The notes under the pieces: model-generated
Database searches by the model: none
Told to the model about the DNA's origin: nothing
What the model saw: the letters and a program-made list of their open reading frames with translations, nothing else
Position numbers and translations under genes: made by a program
Source of the DNA: Acetobacteraceae bacterium
Lineage (GTDB): Bacteria > Pseudomonadota > Alphaproteobacteria > Acetobacterales > Acetobacteraceae
DNA: 12,351 nt
Direction of reading: 5' to 3'
Assembly (NCBI GenBank): GCA_019689515.1
Contig: JADGHI010000065.1
Coordinates: 1-12,351, forward strand
Shown: piece by piece, positions 6,691-12,351 of the stretch
Layout: each line of letters opens with the position of its first letter
Numbering within the stretch: the first letter of the stretch is position 1

Positions 6691-7154
6691 TGTTTGATGA
6701 CCTGCGCGACCTCTACCAGGAAGTCATCCTCGACCACGGCCGCAAGCCGCGGAACTTCCGCCGGCTGGAAGACGCGGACCGCTCTGCACGCGGCGACAAC
6801 CCGATGTGCGGCGACCGTATGGAGCTGTGGCTGAAGCTCGGCCCCGAGGGCGAGATCGCGGATGCCGCCTTCCTGGGCCGCGGCTGCGCCATCTCCATGG
6901 CCTCAGCCTCGCTGATGACCGAGACCGTGAAGGGCAAGACGCAGGCGCAGGCAAAGGAGATGGGCGAGAAGTTCCGCATCCTCGCGATGACCGGCACCTG
7001 CCCCGAATGCAACGGCGCGATCGCCGAGGACATGGAGCGCCTCGCCCCGCTCTCCGGCGTGCACGAATTCCCGAGCCGCGTGAAGTGCGCGACCTTGGCC
7101 TGGCATACGCTGAAGGCCGCACTCGAAGGGACCAAGGAGGCGACCAGTGAGTGA
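6690..7154 (+). CDS. SufU-type sulfur transfer protein (SUF NifU family)
   Basis: The 154-residue IscU-fold protein belongs to the SufU group, which in B. subtilis is a zinc protein that accepts the persulfide from SufS rather than a scaffold. The expected zinc/acceptor residues are present: Cys40 and Asp42 (NPMCGDR), Cys66 (GRGCAIS) and Cys133 (VKCATLAW). The loop between Cys66 and Cys133 is long, as in SufU and unlike IscU. Unusually, this loop contains a second pair, Cys104 and Cys107 (TGTCPECNGA), not needed for the known zinc site. The start ATG shares one base with the sufS stop (TAATG). No sufE is seen in this operon, so SufU is the likely sulfur acceptor here. Confidence 0.93.
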   Translation: MFDDLRDLYQEVILDHGRKPRNFRRLEDADRSARGDNPMCGDRMELWLKLGPEGEIADAAFLGRGCAISMASASLMTETVKGKTQAQAKEMGEKFRILAMTGTCPECNGAIAEDMERLAPLSGVHEFPSRVKCATLAWHTLKAALEGTKEATSE

Positions 7155-7581
7155 AGAGGCCGCCATCACGGAACAGGCCGCCACAGGCGTCGCCACGCCC
7201 GTCCATACTGCCTGGACGCCTGAGGGAGAGGCGGCCCCGCCGTCCTCGTCCGCCGCCCCGTCGCCACCGGGTGCGGTGCGCGTGGACGAGGAGAAGGTCA
7301 TCGAGATGCTCAAGACGGTGTTCGATCCGGAGATTCCGGTGGACATCTACGAGCTCGGCCTGATCTACGCCGTCGAGATCGCCGACGACGGCAAGGTGAA
7401 GGTCGAGATGACCCTCACCACCCCCTCCTGCCCCTCGGCGCAGGAGCTTCCTGGCCAGGTCGAGGAGGCGCTGCGCCTGGTCCCCGGCGTGACCGATGTG
7501 CTGGTCGAGGTCGTCTGGGATCCGCCCTGGGACCCGAGCCGGATGAGCGAGGACGCCCGCCTCGCCTTGAACATGTACTGA
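7147..7581 (+). CDS. SUF system maturation factor SufT (DUF59/MIP18 family)
   Basis: This is a DUF59 (MIP18-like) protein of 144 residues; the family assists maturation of Fe-S proteins. The domain runs from about 46 to the end, with DPEIPVDIYELGLIY (60-74), TTPSCPSAQELP (91-102, conserved Cys95) and the ending DPPWDPSRMSEDAR. About 45 N-terminal residues are Ala/Pro/Ser-rich and probably disordered. GTG at 7147 is the start because AAGGAGG ends 6 nt upstream, at 7140; it overlaps the sufU 3' end by 8 nt in another frame. An internal start nearer the domain would remove the tail but lacks such a strong binding site. Confidence 0.9.
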   Translation: MSEEAAITEQAATGVATPVHTAWTPEGEAAPPSSSAAPSPPGAVRVDEEKVIEMLKTVFDPEIPVDIYELGLIYAVEIADDGKVKVEMTLTTPSCPSAQELPGQVEEALRLVPGVTDVLVEVVWDPPWDPSRMSEDARLALNMY

Positions 7582-7601
7582 CGGAGGGCGACATCCGAGC
7601 C

Positions 7602-7979
7602 ATGAGCGCCAGCACTCAAACTCCCGCCGCTGCCCGCCCGAGGCGCGAGCTGCCGCCGCTGATGCGGGTCTCCGATGCCGCCGCTGAACGGCTTCGTGCT
7701 CTCTACGCGAAGGGAGAGCATGGCCGGCTGCTGCGCGTCAGCGTGAAGACCAAGGGCTGCTCGGGCCTCTCCTACGACCTTTCCTGGGCCGATGCCGCGG
7801 GCCCAGGGGACGAGACGGTCACCGACAACGGCGTTACCATCCTGGTGGACCGCAAGGCTTCGCTGTTCCTGATCGGCACGGTCATGGACTACGAGGTGAA
7901 GCCGATGTCGGCGGGCTTCACCTTCCGGAATCCGAACGAGAAGGGCCGCTGCGGCTGCGGCGAGAGCTTCCACGTCTGA
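7602..7979 (+). CDS. A-type Fe-S carrier protein (SufA/IscA/HesB family)
   Basis: The last operon gene encodes a 125-residue A-type carrier that receives clusters from SufBCD and passes them to client proteins. The three ligand cysteines are Cys53 (TKGCSGLSYDL), Cys117 and Cys119 (GRCGCGESF), in the family C-x(n)-C-x-C arrangement. The first 20 residues form a Pro/Arg-rich extension before the HesB fold. The ATG lies 20 nt after the sufT stop with GGAGGG somewhat far upstream. IscA and ErpA share these motifs, so the name sufA rests on position in the operon. Confidence 0.92.
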   Translation: MSASTQTPAAARPRRELPPLMRVSDAAAERLRALYAKGEHGRLLRVSVKTKGCSGLSYDLSWADAAGPGDETVTDNGVTILVDRKASLFLIGTVMDYEVKPMSAGFTFRNPNEKGRCGCGESFHV

Positions 7980-7984
7980 CGCGT

Positions 7985-8008
7985 CGCGCCGCGTTCGCCG
8001 GTGGCGCG
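7985..8008 (+). terminator. Weak hairpin after the SUF operon
   Basis: CGCGCC (7985-7990) pairs with GGCGCG (8003-8008), and a further C-G and a G-T pair extend the stem to 8 bp around an 8-nt loop. It starts 6 nt after the last stop codon of the operon, but no T-run follows. In DNA this rich in G and C such a stem can occur by chance, so the terminator call is tentative. The rest of the 198-nt gap to 8178 shows no gene, tRNA or clear promoter. Confidence 0.25.
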
Positions 8009-8177
8009 CGGGCGTACCAGTCCGGGTTGGCTTTCGGGGATCGCAAGTCAAGATCCGCCTGACGCAGCCCGCTACCACTGATACGAACCTGTCACGGTCG
8101 GTCAGCCGGGGGGCGCGGTGTGTAGAGGCGGGTTGTGCCCGGCGGTACAGCCTCGGCCTGCGGCTCGGCGCCGCGTT

Positions 8178-8816
8178 CTAGGTGGGCGCAACCGGCGCAA
8201 ATCCGCCGTCCGGACCCATCACCGCGAGCGTGCCGGTGAAGATGTCGAACCGGCAGCCATGCAGGGTCAGCCGCCCCGCCTCCACCGCCTCGCGCACCCA
8301 GGGGAAGGTCATCGCATTCTCGATCGAGAGGCGCACCGTCTCGCGCTCACAGGCCTCCTGGCGTGCTTCGGCCGGCATGCAGCGCAGCGCCCGGTCGCGC
8401 GCGCGGTCAGCGATCCGCATCCAGGGCGCGACGAAGTCCGCCGCCTCCGGCGGTGCGCCTTCGAGCAGCGCCCGCACGCCGCCGCACTGGCCGTGGCCCA
8501 TGACGACGAGCAGCGGCACGCGCAGCACGCGCACCGCGAACTCCAGGGCCGCGCTGGTTCCGTGATAGGCGATGTCCGGCTGATAAGGCGGGATGAGGTT
8601 GGCGACATTGCGCACGATGAAAAGCTCGCCTGGCGCAGCGCAGAACACGGTCATGGGGTCCACGCGGCTGTCGGAGCAGGCGACGACCATCGCGCGCGGC
8701 CGCTGACCGTGCCGGGCGAGCGACTCGTAGCGCTCGCGCTCGTGCGGCCAGCGCCGCTCGCGAAACTCCCGGTAGCCGGCGATCAATGCATCCACGGCAC
8801 CGGGATGTCGCTCCAT
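8178..8816 (-). CDS. Beta-class carbonic anhydrase
   Basis: This 212-residue zinc enzyme interconverts CO2 and bicarbonate. The beta-class ligands and catalytic pair are all visible: Cys47, Asp49 and Arg51 in ACSDSR, and His108 and Cys111 in GHGQCGG. The N-terminal helix region contains GYREFRERRWP, typical of bacterial beta-CAs, and there is no signal peptide, so it is probably cytoplasmic. The ATG at 8816 has GGAG 8 nt upstream; an earlier in-frame TTG at 8867 would add 17 unlikely Cys/Gly-rich residues. It lies 102 nt downstream of the metallo-beta-lactamase-fold gene on the same strand, so the two may be co-transcribed. The gap is long enough for its own promoter, but none stands out. Confidence 0.93.
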   Translation of the reverse strand: MERHPGAVDALIAGYREFRERRWPHERERYESLARHGQRPRAMVVACSDSRVDPMTVFCAAPGELFIVRNVANLIPPYQPDIAYHGTSAALEFAVRVLRVPLLVVMGHGQCGGVRALLEGAPPEAADFVAPWMRIADRARDRALRCMPAEARQEACERETVRLSIENAMTFPWVREAVEAGRLTLHGCRFDIFTGTLAVMGPDGGFAPVAPT

Positions 8817-8918
8817 CGCGGCGGCTCCGCAAGGGGAGGCGCCGCAGCAGGGCGACCGACCGAGCAAATGGCCGGCCAGCGGCCCGCGCCGGACCGGAGC
8901 AAACCCCGCTGCCCCGGG

Positions 8919-9953
8919 TCAGAGGCCGCTGTTTGACCAGTCGGCCGGCACGAAGCGGTAGCCATTGCCTTCCTTCGCGATGTAGCCGGTCGCGGGGAAG
9001 GGGAAGTGGAAGCCGGTGGCGCGCATGCGTTCCGCCGCGGCCCGATCGAGCATGCGCCGTCGCGTCGCCTCCGCTTGTACTGGGTCGAAGTCGAAGATGA
9101 TATGGAAGTCGGGCCGGCGGACCATGAGCTCGGGCCGGTTCGTGGTGTCGGCGAGGTACATCATCTGCGCGTCGCCGTCGGCGATGTGGAAGCAGGTGTG
9201 CCCCGGCGTGTGGCCAGGTGCCGCGACGGCGCGGATGCCCGGCACCACCTCCGCGCCGTCGGCGACCTGCCTCACCTTACCGTTGTACGGTGCGAAGCGG
9301 CGCTGCGTGTTCGCGAAATTGCCGCGCTGGCGCTCCGGGGTGCGGCTCTCGTTGCTGGCGTCGGTCCAGAACTTCCACTCTGCCTCCGGCACGACGACCT
9401 CCGCATTGGGATAGGCGGCGGCGCCCTGTCCGGTGATCAGGCCGTTGATGTGGTCGCCATGGAAATGGCTGATGACGACATGCGTCACCCGCGCCGGGTC
9501 GATGCCGCTGGCGCGCAGGTTCTCCATCATCCGGCCGGTTGTGGAGCCTGGCGGCTGCGCGCCCATGCCGGTGTCGAACACGATCAACTGCCGGCCGGTG
9601 TCCACGACCGTGGCAGTGAAGACGATGCGGTGGGTGTCGGGCGGCAGGAAACTTTCCGCCAGCACCCGCTGGACTTCCTTGAGCGGCGCGTTCCGCACGA
9701 AGCCCGCGACCGGCATCGTCGTGGAGCCGTCATTCACCGTGGTGACGATGAAGGAGCCCAGCTTGAACCGGTAGAAGCCCGGCGCCTGCGCGGTGGCGGC
9801 CCCTGTCTGCGCCTGCTGCGTCTGCGTCGTGGCGCCCTGCGCCGCAGCGTCGCGCGGGCGCAGCAATGCCGGTGCCGAGAGAGCGAGGCCGGCCGAGCCG
9901 AGCAGCAGGGCGCGGCGGCGGTGCCCATTTGGGGCAACGGCGAATTCTGTCAT
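8919..9953 (-). CDS. Tat-exported metallo-beta-lactamase-fold hydrolase
   Basis: The 344-residue MBL-fold metallohydrolase is similar in layout to lactonase-like members. The metal site is complete: His163-x-His165-x-Asp167-His168 (SHFHGDH), His248 in APGHTPGH, Asp269 in YLADT, and a late His316 (GFHFPFP). The N-terminus carries a twin-arginine signal: HRRRALLLG (11-19), a hydrophobic stretch, and an AxA-like cleavage site DAAAQG near residue 39. This suggests export of the folded enzyme. A Gln/Ala/Thr-rich linker (about 41-57) follows. The ATG at 9953 is preferred because GGGGAGG lies 11 nt upstream; in-frame ATGs at 9980 and 9986 have no such site and would bury the Tat motif. The substrate is unknown; lactones are only one possibility. 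Confidence 0.88.
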   Translation of the reverse strand: MTEFAVAPNGHRRRALLLGSAGLALSAPALLRPRDAAAQGATTQTQQAQTGAATAQAPGFYRFKLGSFIVTTVNDGSTTMPVAGFVRNAPLKEVQRVLAESFLPPDTHRIVFTATVVDTGRQLIVFDTGMGAQPPGSTTGRMMENLRASGIDPARVTHVVISHFHGDHINGLITGQGAAAYPNAEVVVPEAEWKFWTDASNESRTPERQRGNFANTQRRFAPYNGKVRQVADGAEVVPGIRAVAAPGHTPGHTCFHIADGDAQMMYLADTTNRPELMVRRPDFHIIFDFDPVQAEATRRRMLDRAAAERMRATGFHFPFPATGYIAKEGNGYRFVPADWSNSGL

Positions 9954-10196
9954 CAGCGGCGTACCTCCCCGGAAATCCATGAGCATCAAGGGTGACCGCT
10001 CGTGGCGCGGAATCAAGCGAAACGAATCCGGCAGGCGATCGATCTGGCTGCTTCAAAGGCTGCCATTGCCCTCACCTCACAAGGTGTTGAGGTTCGAACG
10101 GAGCTGGGCTAGCAGGAGGTCTGGGTACCCGCAGGTTGCGCCCCAGGCCGCCTGTCCGCCTCCCCAGCCCACATCCGGAGAGAGAGGCCGTCGCGC
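9954..10196. other. Divergent intergenic region
   Basis: This 243-nt gap separates the minus-strand MBL gene from the plus-strand FkbM gene. I see no gene in it. It contains a small hairpin, CACCT (10073-10077) with AGGTG (10082-10086), and an imperfect palindrome, CGGAATC (10008-10014) with GAATCCG (10024-10030). It also contains a weak promoter-like pair facing the FkbM gene: TTGAGG (10087-10092) and TAGCAG (10110-10115) at 17-nt spacing. None is strong enough to call alone; two divergent promoters are expected here from gene orientation. Confidence 0.4.
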
Positions 10197-11279
10197 GTGT
10201 CGAGCCGGAACAGCTTCGAGACGATCGTCGCCTCCGTCGAGCCCGCGCGCAGCCGCGGCGACCAGGGCTTTTCCCTCCTGCGCTTTCTCTCCGGCCTCCT
10301 GCGCGCCCGCCCTGGCGCCGCGGAGAGGCGGCGCCTGCAGCAGGAGCTCGCGGCGCTGCGCGAGGAGATGTTCCACATCCGCGCCGAACTGGCCCTGCTG
10401 CGCAGCCGCTATGCCCACGGGCGGCGCGAGTCCTTCTCCGTCACCGAATTGCTGCGTCTCGGCAACCGGCGGGAAGTGGAGGCGGTGATCCGGGCCCACA
10501 CCCAGTCCCTCGTCCTCGCGGACGGCACGCTGCTTTGCCGCGTGCTGGCACGCCACAAGCTCCTGGTGGACGGTGCGGATGCGGGCATCGGGCCGCATCT
10601 GCTGCTCGACGGCTTCTGGGAATACTGGGTCACGGAATTCGTCGCCCGCAACCTAGGCCGCGGCGAGACTGCCTTCGATGTCGGCGCGGGCTACGGCTAC
10701 TACAGCCTGCTCTTCGCCGACCTTGTCGGGCCGGAGGGGCGGGTGCGCGCCTTCGAACCCAACCCTCGGGCGCACGCGCTACTCGCGCGCAGCCTCATGC
10801 TGAACGGGATGTCGCAGGCCAGCGCGCATGCCGTGGCGGTCTGCGCCCGAGGTGGCGGCACGGTGCGCCTGCAGGTCCCGCCTTCTACCCCCCAATCGGC
10901 CCATATCCTGCCGCGAGACGCCCCGGAGCCGGATTCGGCAGCTGGCGGCCTCCGGGTATACGCCGTCCCGACCGTGGCGCTCGACGACTTCGCCGAGGAG
11001 CGCGTGGACCTCGTCAAGATCGACGCGCCGGGCGCCGAGGGGGAGATCTGGCGCGGCATGCAGGGCCTGATCACGCGCCAGCAGCCGCGGCTGCGCATAC
11101 TGTTCGATTTCGACGCCCGTCGCGTGCCCCAGGCGGCCAGGCTGTTGGAGCAATTCGCGCGCCACTTCCCCCTGCGCCTGGTCGAGGGTGACGGCCGTGC
11201 GCGGCCCTGCACAGCGGAGGAGGTGCTCGGCCGCGACGCCGCGGCGATGCTCTACCTCTCGCAGGTCGAGCCGCGTTAG
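10197..11279 (+). CDS. FkbM-family SAM-dependent methyltransferase
   Basis: The 360-residue protein has a class I methyltransferase domain of the FkbM type, whose members often methylate sugars or polyketide hydroxyls. The SAM-binding motif is AFDVGAGYGYYS (159-170), the ribose-binding acidic residue is Glu187 in AFEPNP, and the FkbM block VKIDAPGAE (273-281) is present. The common form of that block is KIDVEGAE, so the first Glu is Pro here. Residues 43-72 (ERRRLQQELAALREEM onward) form a heptad-like coiled coil ahead of the enzyme domain. GTG at 10197 is the start, preceded by a GA-rich GGAGAGAGAGG stretch ending about 9 nt upstream. No neighbouring glycan genes are seen, so the acceptor is unknown. 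The stop lies one base from the convergent gene. Confidence 0.85.
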   Translation: MSSRNSFETIVASVEPARSRGDQGFSLLRFLSGLLRARPGAAERRRLQQELAALREEMFHIRAELALLRSRYAHGRRESFSVTELLRLGNRREVEAVIRAHTQSLVLADGTLLCRVLARHKLLVDGADAGIGPHLLLDGFWEYWVTEFVARNLGRGETAFDVGAGYGYYSLLFADLVGPEGRVRAFEPNPRAHALLARSLMLNGMSQASAHAVAVCARGGGTVRLQVPPSTPQSAHILPRDAPEPDSAAGGLRVYAVPTVALDDFAEERVDLVKIDAPGAEGEIWRGMQGLITRQQPRLRILFDFDARRVPQAARLLEQFARHFPLRLVEGDGRARPCTAEEVLGRDAAAMLYLSQVEPR

Positions 11280-11280
11280 C

Positions 11281-12351
11281 TCAGGCGCCGCGGGTGGTGC
11301 TTCGCGCGAAGACCGCGACGGCCTCGATCTGCGCGGACCACAGGAACTGGTCCACCGGCGTTGCGGCAAGCAGCGCATACCCGGCGCGGCGCAACACGGC
11401 GGCGTCGCGGGCGAGCGCGGCGGGATTGCACGAGACATAGATCACGCGCGCGGGGCGGGCGTCATGCGATGCGCGGGCGATCTGCGCGACCTGCGCGGCG
11501 GCGCCGGCATAGGGCGGGTCGAGCACCATCGCGGCGAACTGGGCGAGCTCGGTTGGAAGCAGTGGCTGGCGTGCGAGATCGCGGCGATGCGCCTCCACGC
11601 GCGCCACGCCGGACCGGCGCGCGGCGGCGTCGAGCGCAGCCAGCGCCTCGGCGGCGCCCTCGAAGGCGAAGGTCCGGGCACGCGCCGCGAGGGGGAAGGT
11701 GAGGGTGCCGACGCCGGCATAGAGATCGGCGATGCGCGCGCGGACGGACAGCCTCTCCGGCAGGCCGGCGAGCACGGCGGCGACGATCGCGGCCTCGCCC
11801 TGCGGGCTGGCTTGGAGGAAGGCCCCGGGTGGCGGCGTGACCTCGACCCCGGCGAAGCGGATGGTGGCGGGGCCGAGCTGCGCTGCGGTCTCCGGTGCGG
11901 CGTCGCCACGCGCATGGGCGATGCGGGCGATCGCCTGTGCCTGCGCGAAGGCGGCGAGCGCGGCTCGGTCAGCCGGGGTGAGCGGCGCGTCGGTGCGCAG
12001 CAGCAGGTCGGGCCCGGTGTCGAGCAGGTTCACGATCGCCGAGCCCTCGCGTCGCAGCGCGTTCAGGCTGCGCAGTGCGATTCGCAGCGGATCGAGCAGC
12101 GCGAACAGGCGCGGGTCGAGGATGTAGCAGTCGGTGAGGTCGAGCACCGCGGAGCTGCCGCGCAGGTGGAAGCCGATCGCGACGCTTCCGTCCGGCGCGC
12201 GGCGCAGCGCGAAATCGGCGCGGCGGCGAGCGCGGGGCGGCGTGCGCGCGGGCTCGGCGACGGCCGGTCTGGCGTAGCCCGCGCGCTCCAGCGCTGCGGC
12301 GACGCGCTCGCGCTTCCAGGCCGCGTAGGGCGCATCGGCCCAGTGCTGCAG
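11281..12351 (-). CDS. TrmA/RlmD-type RNA (uracil-5-)-methyltransferase, 5' end outside window
   Basis: The visible 356 residues are the main part of a class I SAM-dependent RNA methyltransferase that makes 5-methyluridine in rRNA or tRNA. The frame is open to the window edge, where it begins LQHW, the residues that follow the Cys-rich CGGC Fe-S motif in RlmD-like proteins; the start codon and most of that cluster are therefore missing. In visible numbering: SAM motif DLYAGVGTLTFPLA (209-222), DPPYAG (278-283, usually DPPRxG), catalytic nucleophile Cys308 in YVSCNPAAL, and base Glu343 near QIEAVAVF. The C-terminus is complete. The exact target base cannot be fixed, so no symbol is given. If the Cys cluster is present upstream, this enzyme would itself need an Fe-S cluster. 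Confidence 0.9.
   Translation of the reverse strand: MQHWADAPYAAWKRERVAAALERAGYARPAVAEPARTPPRARRRADFALRRAPDGSVAIGFHLRGSSAVLDLTDCYILDPRLFALLDPLRIALRSLNALRREGSAIVNLLDTGPDLLLRTDAPLTPADRAALAAFAQAQAIARIAHARGDAAPETAAQLGPATIRFAGVEVTPPPGAFLQASPQGEAAIVAAVLAGLPERLSVRARIADLYAGVGTLTFPLAARARTFAFEGAAEALAALDAAARRSGVARVEAHRRDLARQPLLPTELAQFAAMVLDPPYAGAAAQVAQIARASHDARPARVIYVSCNPAALARDAAVLRRAGYALLAATPVDQFLWSAQIEAVAVFARSTTRGA

Noticed and set aside
8038..8056. Inverted repeat GGATC / GATCC after the SUF operon
   Set aside because: Only 5 bp with a 9-nt loop, no T-run and far from any stop codon.
8817..8867. Longer carbonic anhydrase start at TTG 8867
   Set aside because: The added 17 residues are Cys/Gly/Ala-rich and unlike the family; ATG 8816 has a spaced GGAG site.
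9006..9995. Plus-strand open frame opposite the MBL-fold gene
   Set aside because: No domain, no good start site, and the opposite frame carries the complete metal site and Tat signal.
1..12351. Undescribed defence, mobile or biosynthetic system
   Set aside because: Every substantial gene belongs to a known housekeeping or enzyme family; there is no integrase, transposase, terminal repeat or shift in composition marking an island.

Overview
The window is GC-rich, with strong G/C bias at third codon positions. It looks like ordinary chromosomal DNA of an alphaproteobacterium, most plausibly Rhodospirillales/Acetobacteraceae. That placement is an inference from the gene set (a SUF operon with an Rrf2-type regulator and SufU and SufT) and base composition; no rRNA or other taxonomic marker is present.

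Layout. Positions 1-282 hold no convincing gene. They contain a local T-rich patch of helically spaced GTTTC motifs (72-164) and a hairpin just past the end of the first gene. An alpha/beta-hydrolase (283-1179, minus) diverges from the main block across a 175-nt control region (1180-1354). That region carries a perfect 10+10 bp inverted repeat just downstream of a candidate promoter for the plus-strand operon. A complete SUF iron-sulfur cluster assembly operon follows (1355-7979, plus): Rrf2 regulator, sufB, sufC, sufD, sufS, sufU, sufT, sufA. Most junctions are overlaps or gaps of 20 nt or less. The one larger gap, sufB-sufC (70 nt), holds a symmetric hairpin. Next come a beta-carbonic anhydrase (8178-8816, minus) and a Tat-exported metallo-beta-lactamase-fold hydrolase (8919-9953, minus). 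A divergent intergenic region leads to an FkbM-family methyltransferase (10197-11279, plus). This abuts, tail to tail with a single base between stop codons, a 5'-truncated TrmA/RlmD-type RNA methyltransferase (11281-12351, minus).

How the genes work together. SufS takes sulfur from cysteine, SufU is predicted to accept it through a zinc site, and the SufBCD ATPase scaffold builds the cluster. SufA (A-type carrier) and SufT (DUF59) act in delivery and maturation. The Rrf2 regulator carries three cysteines for its own cluster and probably senses cluster supply at the palindrome before the operon. The flanking genes are not obviously related to Fe-S metabolism.

I found no mobile element, CRISPR array, phage, tRNA/rRNA or defence-like cassette, and no evidence of an undescribed system. 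The points most worth a second look are the phased GTTTC array, the extra CPEC motif in SufU, the SufS/SufU zinc-swap residues, the operator palindrome and the sufB-sufC hairpin.
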